Origin: Rheum nobile
Taxonomy: Eukaryota; Streptophyta; Magnoliopsida; Caryophyllales; Polygonaceae
Reading direction: 5' to 3'
Assembly: GCA_027886185.1 (NCBI GenBank)
Contig: WOAB01000524.1
Location: 11,040,001-11,104,000, forward strand
Length of the DNA: 64,000 nucleotides
How positions within the stretch are numbered: the first letter of the stretch is position 1; every line of letters starts with the position of its first letter. A program made the position numbers and the translations under genes. Below, in pieces: positions 11,763 to 24,149 of the stretch. The notes beneath the pieces were generated by a model, which did no database searches, was not told the DNA's origin, and saw only the letters and a list, made by a program, of their open reading frames with translations.

Positions 11763-12230
11763 TCATCCAAGGGGCAGGATCCCAGGCTTTTGAAATGGGG
11801 ATTTGGTCTGTCTGTGGATGAAAACTCGTAGAGAAATGCAACTCTGACCAAATTCAGAGTTCCGTTCACACCTTTCCCGTGAATTGTGAGTCTCGGTCAC
11901 TAATAATGCTCTGTGGTAATCCCCAAAATTGGGCTCACGTGCTTGAAGAATAACCTCGACACTTCTTCCGCTGTACAGTCCATAGATGCTGGGATGAAAT
12001 GCCCTATACTTAGAGAATCGATCAAGAATCACCATGAAAGATTCATACCCTTCGTACTTAGGGAATGCTGAGATGAAGAAAACACGGAGACACTTTACCA
12101 TGGACGCTTTGGTATAGGCAAAGGTTCCAACAATCCCCATGGATTCTCGTTCTCTTGTTGACACACAAGACAAGTCTTCACATATAGCTCTACCTCATAT
12201 CTCTCGCGGCATCCTGTCCTTCTTCTGTGT
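11763..12230 (-). pseudogene. Ty3/gypsy integrase fragment
   Basis: The minus strand carries a decayed integrase. A shifted frame near 12170-12190 gives a CLVCQQ part of the H2C2 zinc finger. It is followed by a core region with GYESFMVILDRFSKY (12010-12055), which holds a catalytic Asp. Further on, an S-D-R-D-S-Q-F-like strand near 11885 and an F-H-P-Q-T-D motif near 11815 come from other frames. At least two frameshifts separate these blocks, so the piece is inactive. It shares no LTR or RT with anything nearby. Confidence 0.72.
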
Positions 12231-13204
12231 AGGAAAACTCACTCTTGCATTCAAGATCGTCACACCGTTTAGTCTGAGCAAATCCAAAGAACCAAATCCT
12301 GTATTCTGGGTATCAATAATATCGGGTGGACAGACAGTTGATCCATACTGGATAATCTCACTTCGCTGCAAAAAAAAAAGTAGAAGACCAAAGGACGTCA
12401 AGCATCCCGGCTTTTTCTCTTTACTATTACAAGAAAAGAAAGACCTAAATGTAGTAAATGGGAAGCCGTATGACCCCGAGTATGCTAGTTCGTGTTCTAA
12501 TCGTAGTGTAAAATGCTAAAAACATATTTTTTCGGAGACGTCTCTTACTATATACGCTTTGGTTCAAAGCTGCTGTCGGTATTGGGTGGGATCTAGATCC
12601 TCTTCTAATATGCTGGTATTTGAAAAAATACTTATTCCATTTTAAGGACTTGTGACTTCGCCTTTCCCTCTGCTATCTTGTCAAAACTCTTCCACCCAGA
12701 GTGAGGCTAGATAGCTTATCTTTCTAGATGACTTACTTTGAACCTTTTCATTCAACCCCAAAAGCTTTTGTTTTTACATCTTTTGTCAAAGTAGAGTTTA
12801 CTTTTTTGAGAGGAAAGGGGTAGTGACTTGGAACGATAGAGCACGTTAAGCATCAAGAAGAGACTCTCAAACTCTCATTCCAAGTCTTACAAAAGTTTGG
12901 CTAATAGGGATAGGAAAAAGGGTAGCTGTGTAGTTGTAGAATTTGCTCAGCTGACAAAGACAGGTTGGTTTTCAGATACTCCACTTACTTTGAGAGGAAG
13001 AAGTGACCTAACAGAAGTGTCTCGAGTGAATGAAGGTTCCAAACACTCTGTTAGTAAGGAAGAGGAGAGAGGGGGGAAAGTCACTCTCCAACTCAGGAGA
13101 AGAGACTTGACCAAGGAGTAAGAGAGAGTTGCGTCTACGAAGCTAAAAGCCACTAATTAGACTGTTTGGAGCTGGGAAAGGCAAGGCATGGAAAAAACAT
13201 CAAT
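12231..13204. other. Mitochondrial-like spacer
   Basis: No recognised gene. An open frame on each strand at 12139-12519 (plus) and 12195-12401 (minus) may include degraded upstream parts of the neighbouring gypsy integrase fragment, but I cannot align them to RNase H or RT motifs. The 12897-13121 frame is of unknown nature. Confidence 0.35.
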
Positions 13205-14130
13205 CAAGCTACAAGAAAGAGATGGACTGCGAAGTAAACAAAATCATATTCAAAGGATTGATAGAACTCAATCTCATCGAGTTGCCAGACTATAAGCGTC
13301 CACATGAAGCAGATCGTGTAGGGGATCTTCTCTTTTGCCCTTACCACAGTGGGACATAAGATCCAAGATTGCTTTGTCCTGAACTGAAGCGCAAAACAAA
13401 ATAAAGATAAATGAAGGAACCATAGACGCCGAACTCTTGAAGACTAGAAAGAAGGGTCTGAAGGTGGCTGCATCTAAGATGGCTCCTTCCTCACGATCGA
13501 TGGATTCGACGAAGATGATGGCCACTCCACTTCCCGGGGGAGCCAGTTTATGTCAACAAGATAACTCTAAGGTCGGGTACTCAATTACCTGACGTACAGC
13601 CTCTAGCACCTTCAGTGGGGGCATCCCAAGCTCCACCTAACCAAACAGCTTCTCCTGAGAAGATCAAATACAATGTCATGGCCCTTCTGAAGAAAAGACC
13701 CTTCTTTCTTGCTAAGTGTGTACGACTGTGTCTATCTGAAGATCTTAGAAAGGCGTTGATTTAACTACGTCAAACCTTTCCTGAATAAAGTAATATAGGG
13801 GTAAAATCGACACATCGACGGCTCAATGCTCTTCTATATAATTCTCAGATGAAGACTTGTTGTTGGGGACTAAGTTGCACAACCGGCCTTTGTTGATGAT
13901 TGGAAGTCTTTAAGACATACATGTATCCAAAATCATGTTAGACTGCGGGTCTGCGATAAACATCATACCTTTGCAGATGCTGCTGAAGTTGGGATATACT
14001 ATCAATGATCTCAGTCCAACCAATGTATGATACACCCGGAACTGCAACCCTCTCTTCAATCGGGTCAAGCCCGCCCAACCCCCAGGCCCCAAGCCTGTCA
14101 GTTTGACCAGGAATGTCTACGAACAGCATA
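13205..14130 (+). pseudogene. Ty3/gypsy gag-protease fragment
   Basis: The plus strand translates in broken frames to the spacer between gag and protease of a Ty3/gypsy polyprotein. First comes a zinc-knuckle-like C-P-Y-H-x-G-T stretch near 13335-13350, preceded by IELPDYKRPHEADRVGD. Next is VNKITLRSGTQLP at about 13550, then KYNVMALLKKRPFFLA near 13665. The last block is the protease active site DCGSAINIIPLQML at about 13943-13985. In-frame stops and at least three frame changes make it inert. Its surroundings are mitochondrial-like, so it is an old nuclear-to-mitochondrion transfer or a nuclear insertion into a NUMT. Confidence 0.7.
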
Positions 14131-14891
14131 ATCATGAATAAGAAGAGCAACCGGTAAACGAGTGCGAAGGGAGCGAAGCGGGGTTTTCTAACTAAGGAAG
14201 TATAGTCTCCTTCAGGTGAGTTGAACGAACGGTCTAATCAAGCTCCTGAGAGTGAGCAGAATAGCCATCAATGAGTCTTTAAAATTCAATAACAATCAAA
14301 TAAGTAGTTAACCCACGTCGTCTACCCCCGTATAAGATAAGCAATTAATTTACTCTTTGTTTGCGATTCTTTCAAGGAAGGATCCATACGATCATATTTT
14401 TCTATAGCATAAAAGGTCTTTCTTTCATGGACTAGATCCCAACAGACATCGATCTTCTTACTGAGAACCCAACGTTTAACGAATCAGATGGGGGAATCAC
14501 ATGAGGACCAGAAGACGCATTCTAACGCTCTATAGAGCCCGAAAGACTTATTGCTGAGTTCGGGATCAAATCAGATTCTGAATCGGAGAATAGGAACAAG
14601 AGGAAGAAAGTAGCTCGCCTAAAAGGACTTCAACAAGAGGAACTACTCTTTACTTCGATAAAGAAATAGCCTTCTAAAGAGAGTTTCTTACTACGAAAAG
14701 CAAGATGCCCCACTAGTCTGATTTTATTGATCTCTAGCCCTTACTCTCAGTCACTGATTCCAGAACGAATACCGAAACAACCGTTCCCTTGCCAGTCTAC
14801 TGCCCGATGGCTTTAGATCGCTAAAGAATCAGTAATTGACAACAAGAGCTAAGAAGTAAGAAAAGGAAAGTACCAATTAGATTGGCAATGT
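14131..14891. other. Mitochondrial-like spacer
   Basis: I see no gene, repeat or RNA here. The open frame on the minus strand at 13938-14150 is the antisense shadow of the gypsy protease fragment to its left. Confidence 0.35.
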
Positions 14892-14960
14892 GCGCTCCCG
14901 TGGGAGTCGAACCCACCTAAGCGGTGTCCTTGTTCTACCGAGAGATGAACTAAGGAGCGG
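14892..14960 (-). pseudogene. tRNA-like relic with shortened anticodon arm
   Basis: On the minus strand an acceptor stem (CGCTCCT with GGGAGCG), a D stem (GTTC with GAAC) and a T arm (GTGGG, TTCGACT, CCCAC) are well formed. Only 15 bases lie between the D and T arms where about 22 are needed, so no proper anticodon arm fits. The 5' half resembles trnW-CCA (TAGTTCA, TCGGTAGAAC) while the T arm does not. It may be a deleted or chimeric tRNA, or a t-element used for transcript-end processing. The identity is unresolved. Confidence 0.5.
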
Positions 14961-16436
14961 TAACCCCAACCATCTCTGAACGACTGAACAAGGCTTGAAG
15001 AGTCTGAGCTCGGTCAAAGATAAATAAAATTCAAAATGATCGCACCGACGGACCATGAAAACGTTCTAAATCTACTCGAGTCTCTTTGGCTTTCCCAACA
15101 AAAGATTGAAAGAAGTAACAATGGGCGAGCTCGGTAGTACTACTTGAAAGCACTTTTTGCATATTCTGAAAGAAAGACGTGTTTCGGGCTCTTATAGAAT
15201 GGAAAGCACAAGGGTTCTCTGGTGGTATTTCACTTTTATAGAGAAGTGAGGTGATTCGGGTATCACGACCTCGGTTTTCACTAGGAGTTTTATAAACCGG
15301 CTTTTAAAGGTTTTAGGTTTTGACATATTCATTAGTCTTGGAGGTCCGATATTATAGGTTTTTCTGGTAAGTTAAGAGTATTGGCTCATGAACGAACTTT
15401 GCTGCCAACTATTTAAATGTGGTGAAGCTTCCAACGGGTAGGCTCCCAAACCACATTGCGACATCTCCTTCTGGAAGAAAACCTTTTTTTTCCTTATTCT
15501 CTCGAACCGGGCCGGGAGAGTCCCATTGGCGACCCGGGGCATCGGCATCGTTGACTCCGGAGAAGTAGAAGATTCAGCCAAGAAGGGAATAGTTCCCAAA
15601 AGAGTGTTGCTTTAACAACATTCTATTCTAGTTATTAGATAGTGACATATATAGACATATAGAAATATATATAATAATAGAGATCTCAGTTCTATAGTTA
15701 TAAGAAAGTAAGAAGTGAAAGATAGTTATGCTTTATGCTCGACTGACGTCAATCTTCCCAATGAAGATAAAGAAAGGAAGATTCTAAGAGACACGCCTTT
15801 TGACAACTACTCTTCTTAGAAAGCATACTCTTTTTCTAGTTGGGCAAGTCAGACTTTTCAAACTATCATGGTCTTTCAGGATTTCTGTCAAGAATTCATT
15901 CAATAGATGCTCCTAGCCCGATTCCAAGACCTGGACCTCTTTCAGGTTTGAAACCCTTATTCCATTTCATTCCATATAACAAAGAAAATCTTCCGTTGAA
16001 TTGAACTAGCTAGCGCTTCATTCCACCTTTAGACAGTTTTTAGCGAACAACTGAAAGGAAAGGATCGGTAGGCGAGGCTCGTTGAGACCTTAGCCAAAGA
16101 TGAGAATGGAAAAGAAGAGAGATTGCGGGAAGTGGTCAGCAGACAGCCGATATGGTAACATTTGAGAATATTCGAGTTGCCACTTTCTCCTTAATGTCTG
16201 GAATGCACATGACTCGAGTTTAGGCTTTGGGAAAGGTCTGGCCTATTAAGAAATCGGGAAAAAACACTCGCAAACAAATATGCTCGGCTGGACTCTTTTA
16301 TCGTATGCCCGGAAATTTCTTATTCGGTACAACTCCGCTTGCTGCATAGCCTTCTCGTCCAAACACTCGAGATCTGCACTTCCCTTTACTCCATAGGGCC
16401 GAAGCTTGACTAAGATTTTTTTTATAGAGAGAGTAA
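14961..16436. other. Mitochondrial-like spacer
   Basis: No recognisable gene. A minus-strand 75-codon frame at 15372-15599 has no domain. Short AT-rich runs at 15640-15700 stand out but form no clear repeat. Confidence 0.35.
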
Positions 16437-16715
16437 GTGGGGATCCATATTGCTTGCCACAGCTCTATTCCCGCCTCTAAATCCATAAAGGACTTTAAGA
16501 GAGATGAAGTTAACGAAGCACTCCTCTTAGAGCAGGCATGGCGAATTCTTAATGAGACAGAGTCCCTCCGGACCGTGTCCTCGTCAATCTTTTCCTATAG
16601 GAATGGAGATTTCCTTGATTCTTTCTTGGCTTTCTCTCCCAGAACTACTCATGGAGGGGTTTCTTTGAAGGGAGAGGTTCGGTACGAGGTGAGAACGAGA
16701 GGGAGTGAACGGTCC
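16437..16715 (+). pseudogene. LINE (L1-type) reverse-transcriptase tail fragment
   Basis: The plus-strand translation contains NEALLLEQAWRILNETESL (about 16520-16575) followed by YRNGDFLDSFL. This mirrors the conserved region downstream of the RT domain in plant L1 LINEs, of the form N-x-A-L-L-x-K-Q-x-W-R-I-L then F-P-x-G-D-F-L. The preceding residues SIKDFKR fit the G-F-R-D-L segment of the same region. Only about 90 codons survive, and neither RT core nor endonuclease is present. Confidence 0.6.
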
Positions 16716-19700
16716 AAGAATTGACCGATTTCTTAGCTTTAAGGGGTACTACACATAGGCCTATTTGGGAAGTACTTATACAAGGTCGTAGGCTCACTGA
16801 TGTCCAGAGGCGCCAACTACTCACCTTAGTAAGTAGGAGGTTGTTAAGCAAGTTGGTACATTGGGAAAAATTCCCTTGTCCTCTTTCTATCGAAGAAGAG
16901 TGATGGGTGAGCAAGAAAATGGCATACCTAACTAAAACGGCTTCCTAGCTAGCACTGGAATCCTTATGCTTGTTTCGCTTAAGTGCGCGAAATCCTTATT
17001 GTTCGAATGGGGCACAATAATCACATACATAGTTTCCGCGCTCGGAACATCATAAACCGGATATCTTCGGATAATGCGATCTCTCACAGGAGAGGAAGGA
17101 AGGTCTAAGAGAGGTGGAAGCAGGCAAAAATCCATCTCCTTAGGGAGGTAGTCGTGGAAGATCATTCTAAGAGTTGCCATGGCAAACTGATCAAACAAGC
17201 TAACACCTACGGTTATGAAGTTAATGATTGAAATAGGTATGCTAGTGATTTTTGACTAATAGAGTAAGAAAGGGCAAGGAAACTAAAGCGCTAACGCTAG
17301 GCTTTAATGCATTATCACGAATCCTCTTGCTTGTCGGTATCAATGTTCGAAGTAGGAAAAATCCAAAGAAAAGTCTCTATGAAAAATAGAATCGAAGAAA
17401 TGAACGAGGTGAGCTAGCGTGCGAAAGCCGTTAGTAACTTGCAAGTCGGGTGCTGTGCTGCTTGGCCCTTGCCCCTTTCATTCCACTTCTAAGCGTCTTC
17501 GCTTGTCATTGAACAAGCATAAGGATTAGCTAGCTAGTCTTTTAGACAGAAGATCATTTCCTTGGTTGGTTTGTTCTGCTCTTGGATTTCCTATTCTCGG
17601 CTAGGAGATAGAAAAATTTCATCGTTCAGTTCCAACGCTACGTGTCCAAAATCATCGCCCCAAATGAGGCAATGTAATTGTTGATGAAGTAAAGTCTTTT
17701 GTTTTGTTAGGTCTCGACTTCTTCGACCCGAGCCCAAAAGAAGGAAAAAATGGACTAAAGGCATGATATCTCGCTTGATCACACTGATCGCTCCTCTTGT
17801 CTTCTTGGTGGAAGGGTTCAGGTTCTGTAAAATGAATGAGCGAGAGCTGTTTAAGAAAGAGGCGGAATATCGCTCTCCATGGCAGCAAAGGGAAAAGGAG
17901 ATATTGATTCAGTCGGAGGTAGACTTTCGATGAGCGGAAGTAGATGCAATGAGATTCACCCTGGATTGACTGTGTTAGTGCTCTATATCTGATTTGTCTC
18001 CTATTGTTAGGAGAAATCCCTTCCTTCCTGATCAAATCAACCCGAAGCAAAATAGGATAAAGCCGAGCTCTTAACTTCTATCACAGCTTTTGCTCTTATT
18101 CCTACCAAATCCTAAGCCCGGCCTCTTATTTCCCGTTCATATGAAAAAGACCTGCTATGCTAATCTTGTTAGGCCACCTGAACCCATCGAACCTTTGGCG
18201 GGAGAAGTTAGAAAGGTGAAAAGAGAACAAGACAAAACGTATATCGCTCCCGAGCGAGACTTTATCCATTGTACTTTCCATTGCAAGCTCGACTTGTAGC
18301 GAGACTCCACTTTATATCTTGCGAGCTTAGTTTATGAATAGGGGGAAAATGTCAATGTAGTAGATGGGGGAAAGCAAGAAACGCATTTTTCTAGTCAACA
18401 CCTTCGGTTCCTCGAGCTAATCAGTAGAATTTGTTGTTGGCCGAGATGTAAATCAGTTTTTTAGAGAAGGTTTTCTGTTAAGGGAATAAGTGTAAGTGTC
18501 ATCAAGTGCCACATGGAAAATTTAGAGAGGGAGAGGTAAGAAGTCACTCTTTGAGGCATAGCGCCGTTCTTTAAGCCGTATTTACCTTGCGCATAGCCGG
18601 TCTGTTGTCAAAGAATCTCTCTCATAGGTTAGCTTTCGGGTAAGCGAGACTGAAAGCTTTCTTCGCTGCATGATAGCAAGTAAGCAGGTATATTTTTAGT
18701 GGGTAGGAAGAATGCTAAACAGGAAGAGGTGCGTCAACCCTTGGGCCAGTTCTCTCTAATATGACTTTTGTGCTAAGGCATCGGTTTTAGGAAGATGGGT
18801 ACATGCTATTCTTCTGTGATGAAATGTTGGCACCAGTCCTACATGAGTCTTTGCCTTGATGTGTAATAGATCTGCGGGGAAGCCCCAGTAGCCTATGCGT
18901 CTTTCTTTCCGTCCCTTCTTTATGTAAAGCATTGTAAGGATTCTAACTCTCTCTAGTCTCTTAGTCTTAAAAGTAGTATGTCAGACTGGCTTTCTGTTAG
19001 TGTAAGATGTCGAAGTGGTGGAAGTATTCTATCGAGTGTTTGTTCTTCCTTTTCCCTTCAATTAAGTATAAGTCAGCAAGCAGCTTCCCCTCGGTCGGTT
19101 GAACCAGCAGCTTTCCCATTACCTCCTCCATGTTAGGATGGCACCTCTTGCAAGATTCGTATTCTTCCCAGTTCCCAAGTGGTTATGAGAAAGAGGAACC
19201 CGCATCGAAAGGCAGGCAAGAAGCTAACTAGCTACCTCGAAACCGTTCATTCATTCCTGGCCAAAGGAAAAGGGGAATTCCTTCAAGGCGAACTACCGGA
19301 GATAAAAAAAAAAGCATTTCGAGATTTTGACGAAACGAACACAACACCAGGTTAGGTTATACGGGAATCTAACTAGTCTAGTATATTGAAGATAGGGGCT
19401 TCCTAAGGAGGATCCATTTCGGATGCTTTAGACATAACAACCAGACCTTGGGATTCGGATAAGTAAGGGAATCAGCAATCGTTCTTGTTGGTCTGTCTGC
19501 TTTCGGCTTTGCAATTCAATAGAGAAAATAAAGAAGAGCTGAGAATCTTGTTGAGAGTGACTACCCAATGGGAAAGATAAAGGTGACTTCCTGAACTAAC
19601 TCATTGTCGAGCTACAGAACAAGGAAGTTATAGAGAGGCGCTAAGAGCATAAACCCTCCTTATCTAACCCGGGGCGAGCTTCGTCATTCTTAATGTATTC

Positions 19701-21870
19701 CCTTTCTCAAGGCAGCACCGCGGCAATTCAATGCGTGATACTTGCAATAGTAGAACAATGAAAGCAGTAGTGGCACTCCCCATACTTAGAGGGTCCGGGC
19801 CTAGTCCTCCCTTTGATCTTGTTGCTCGAGGAAATGGAATCACTTTATATTCTTTATATTATATTAGTATTAGAAAGGGAGATTTCTATAAAAAAAAGAG
19901 CCCTAATGACTCTACTTACAACAACTTTTAGCACGAAAAGAACCCGGCTCAACGGGAGATAACTCCATATCTTGCTCCTCCTGGGAAAAGAGGTTACGCG
20001 TCCTTTGGACCCTTCGATCAACTCAACAAGATAAATGGGAGTATTTCCTTAAAAAATGTTGATTTACTTTATTTCTTGCGATCTTTCTTTTCACTCAGTA
20101 GCCATCTATATCACAAAGGACAGCTCAAGTAGATTGTCTTTCTCCCTTTGATCTTGTACTCTTTTTGACTTCGATTTTTCGTTAAAGAATCTTTGGTATT
20201 TAAAGGAACGGAAGTCTCCCCTTAGAAGCGGAGGGGGTGTTCTCCAGTTCTTGGTCATAACCGTCTTTACCCGCATCAAACTGGCCAGATTGTATTCTTT
20301 CGGCTAACTTTATATAATACCGGGTGATCATAATCTCGTGTAAACTCGGCTCATAAATGTGCAATTCATCAAAGTTATTCCAGGGTGCCCGATGCCACTA
20401 TGACTTGAAGTAATGAATGAGCGTGGTGTGGGGTATATTACATCCAAGAAAAATCCTTCTTCTTTGCCTGCTTTCTCTCTTACTTAACAAAGATAACTAG
20501 AAAAGAAATGCTTTTAACATCCGGATATTCTAATTTCTTCTAGTGAAAACAAGCGCTTTCCTACGAGGTACTTCTACTGCTACTAGGAATGCCACTACGG
20601 AGACTGGCTCCCAGGGGCTGCTGACCTTGCCTGATTGATTTCATTCAGAGGAACTGGCCTTAGCATTATCATTGAATTAAGCTTTCTCTCTTACTTACTT
20701 GCGCATTTGAAAGTTTGGGAAATCAGCTTTCAGCACATACCTTTTTTTCATCACTAGCTCTAAAAAAAAGCAATAAACGCGATAGGCATTAGCAATTGAA
20801 AGTAAAACAACTCCAACTACATCGGCGAAACAAAGGAAATAAAATATTCCCTCTTTACTTGATAGGTGATAGGCGGACTGCCTTTTTTTGAAGACCAAAT
20901 CTAGGCATTAGCCATTTTTAAAGAAGGATTTTAGAGGTAAAACATCAACGAAGGTAACCGAACACGAACAAGATACGAAAGATGCTAGACAACGGACCAC
21001 TTAAACGACTTAGTTGGAGATTTCTTGCTATTGCTTACACCTCAGCAGAGAAGTCAAGTTCTGCTCTCTTTCTCTTTCGCAATTCTTAGTGATTCCATTC
21101 GTTAGTCTTTGGGTTGGTCTTCTTTGACCTTGACCCGAACTTCTGATTCAGCTAAAAAGATCGATTTCTTTTTTTCTGTAGTGTAGTCCTGTCTCCCTTA
21201 TTCGTTTTTTATTGCCATTTCGGACATTCATGATGATAGAGGGTTACGCAGGGTCAATAGAGATCCAATCATCTTTGAAAGAATTAATCGCGTATAGAAA
21301 GAAACATAACAAGATTTCTTCTATTATAAATTAGAAAGAGGAATCTCAGAAGAAAAGAGAAAGAAATGGAGACGAGCTACCCACCAACTCAAAATATTGG
21401 ATATTGATACGAATTCGCCCTTTCCCTTTATGCTAGCTAGACTAATGGAGCTGATCCATCCATTGCACCAGCTTCCCAGACATCCTTGCGAAAAAGCCCC
21501 TTCTTTCATTAGGAGAGAAAAAAGAGTAGTCAGTATGGAACAAGCTACTTACTTCGAGATACGTCTTACGGGAAAGAAACCGTAGGGAGTGTCGCTAGAA
21601 CAATTCATTTATTTCAGCCCCAGGAAGGTGTTTTCTTGAATGAATTGGGGGTTCGCAAAAACTTTTACAAATTTGTGCAAGAGCCGGCAAATCATCCACT
21701 CTTCTCTGAAGCAAAGAAGGTTAACATTGAAAAGTTGCGTCAAATGCCTAGGTTTGTAGAAAAAAATGAATTCAATTAGAAGATGATTGCCAAGCAGCCC
21801 TTAATGCGCGTGATTCTAGCGTATGCTCAATTCCTACACACTACTCTACTCTCTAGGCTTAACCTGTCTT
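16716..21870. other. Mitochondrial-like spacer up to the minisatellite
   Basis: About 5.1 kb without recognised genes. Open frames at 16721-16903, 16932-17198, 17652-18050, 18090-18299, 19731-19931 and 20695-20898 lack domain signatures. Near the right end (about 21,640-21,775, plus) a frame with a protein-like run, NHPLFSEAKKVNIEKL, ends before the minisatellite. I could not assign it. Sequence texture stays mitochondrial-like to about 21,860. Confidence 0.4.
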
Positions 21871-23711
21871 TTCCAATTTGGTTATATCATATAGTTATAT
21901 AATATGGTTATATCCTTTAGTTATATCCAATTTGATTATATCTTATGGTTATATCCTATAGTTATATACTATGGTTATATCTTATAGTTATATCCAATTT
22001 GGTTATATCTTATGGTTATATCCTGTAGTTATATACTATGGTTATATCTTATATCCAATTTGGTTATATCTTATGGTTATATCATATAGTTATTATATAT
22101 GGTTATATCCTGTAGTTATATCCAATTTGGTTATATCTTATGGTTATATCATATAGTTATATACTATGGTTATATCTTATAGTTATATCCAATTTGATTA
22201 TATCATATCGTTATATCCTATAATTATATACTATGGTTATATCTTATAGTTATATCCAATTTGATTATATCATATCGTTATATCCTATCGTTATATAATA
22301 TGGTTATATCCTTTAGTTATATCCAATTTAGTTATATCTTATGGTTATATCCTATAGTTATATACTATGGTTATATCTTATAGTTATATCCAATTTGATT
22401 ATATCATATTGTTATATCATATAATTATATATTATGATTATATCTTATAGTTATATCCAATTTGGTTATATCTTATGGTTATATCCTATAGTTATATACT
22501 TTGGTCATATCCAATTTGGTTATATCTTATGGTTATATCCTATAGTTATATACTATGGTTATATCTTATAGTTATATCCAATTTGATTATATCATATCGT
22601 TATATCTTATAATTATATATTATGATTATATCTTATAGTTATATCCAATTTGGTTATATCTTATGGTTATATCCTATAGTTATATACTATGGTTATATCC
22701 TTTAGTTATATCCAATTTGGTTATATCTTATGATTATATCCTATAGTTATATACTATGGTTATATCTTATAGTTATATCCAATTTGATTATATCATATCG
22801 TTATATCCTATCGTTATATAATATGGTTATATCCTTTAGTTATATCCAATTTAGTTATATCTTATGGTTATATCCTATAGTTATATACTATGGTTATATC
22901 TTATAGTTATATCCAATTTGATTATATCATATTGTTATATCATATAATTATATATTATGATTATATCTTATAGTTATATCCAATTTGGTTATATCTTATG
23001 GTTATACCCTATAGTTATATACTTTGGTTATATCCTTTAGTTATATCCAATTTGGTTATATCTTATGGTTATATCCTATAATTATATATTATGGTTATAT
23101 CTTATAGTTATATCCAATTTGATTATATCATATCGTTATATCCTATAATTATATATTATAAACTATAATTATATACTATGGTTATATCTTATAGTTATAT
23201 CCAATTTGATTATATCATATCGTTATATCCTATCGTTATATAATATGGTTATATCCTTTAGTTATATCCAATTTAGTTATATCTTATGGTTATATCCTAT
23301 AGTTATATACTATGGTTATATCTTATAGTTATATCCAATTTGATTATATCATATTCTTATATCATATAATTATATATTATGATTATATCTTATAGTTATA
23401 TCCAATTTGGTTATATCTTATGGTTATATCCTATAGTTATATACTTTGGTTATATCCTTTAGTTATATCTTATGTTTATATCCTATAGTTATATACTATG
23501 GTTATATCTTATAGTTATATCCAATTTGATTATATCATATCGTTATATCTTATAATTATATCTTATAGTTATATCCAATTTGGTTATATCTTATGGTTAT
23601 ATCCTATAGTTATATACTATGGTTATATCCTTTAGTTATATCCAATTTGGTTATATCTTATGGTTATATCCTATAGTTATATACTATGGTTATATCTTAT
23701 AGTTATATCCA
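21871..23711. repeat. AT-rich minisatellite, 67-bp higher-order unit
   Basis: About 1.84 kb built from variants of a 13-base subunit (GGTTATATCCTAT and near relatives). The marker CCAATTTG recurs at 21,873, 21,927, 21,993, 22,055, 22,122, 22,189, 22,256, 22,323, 22,390 and 22,457, mostly 67 bases apart. Five subunits therefore make a higher-order unit. One shortened unit (53 bases) lies near 22,457-22,510, and others vary later. The open frame at 21,971-22,156 is only the translated repeat. Confidence 0.95.
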
Positions 23712-24149
23712 AAAAATTTAAAATAAAATAAATACTTTTATAATGCAATATAAAGGGTATATTAGTAATTTATTAAAAAGATTATTTTGGTAATTTAATA
23801 TAATGGCATAATCGTAAATATAAATTGAAACCAAAAGCTCCTCCAAAAGCCCCCCATTAAACAACGATCGTGGCCAACAAGGCAGCGATCGCGGCCAACA
23901 AGGCAGCGGGCGCGGAAAGGAGGCCGCGGTCGCGGCCAACAAGGCAGCGGGCGCGACCTCTGAAGAATTCGCTGAAGTCAAAGACAAGCAAAGCCGCGAT
24001 CGCTGCCTTGTTGGCCACGATCACGACTTTGCTTGTCTTTGACTTTAGTGAATTCTTCAGAGGCCGCGCCCGCTGCCTTGTTGGTCGCGACGCGGCTTTG
24101 CTTCTTGGCACTTTGTTGCTTTCAGGAAAAAAAAAGAAGAAATTCCCCC
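23712..24149. repeat. AT-rich flank and GC-rich inverted repeat
   Basis: After 150 bases of AT-rich sequence comes a GC-rich block from 23,864. It is packed with a word like GGCCAACAAGGCAGCG in both orientations. Arms at about 23,929-23,993 and 24,027-24,091 are near-perfect reverse complements: the left arm ends GTCAAAGACAAGCAAAG and the right arm begins CTTTGCTTGTCTTTGAC. Additional copies of the GCGATCGCGG word flank them. Open frames on both strands (23,718-24,172) read as low-complexity and are by-products of the symmetry. Confidence 0.85.

Noticed and set aside
21971..22156. A 61-codon hydrophobic Tyr/Ile-rich frame
   Set aside because: It is the translated 13-base minisatellite unit, not a gene.
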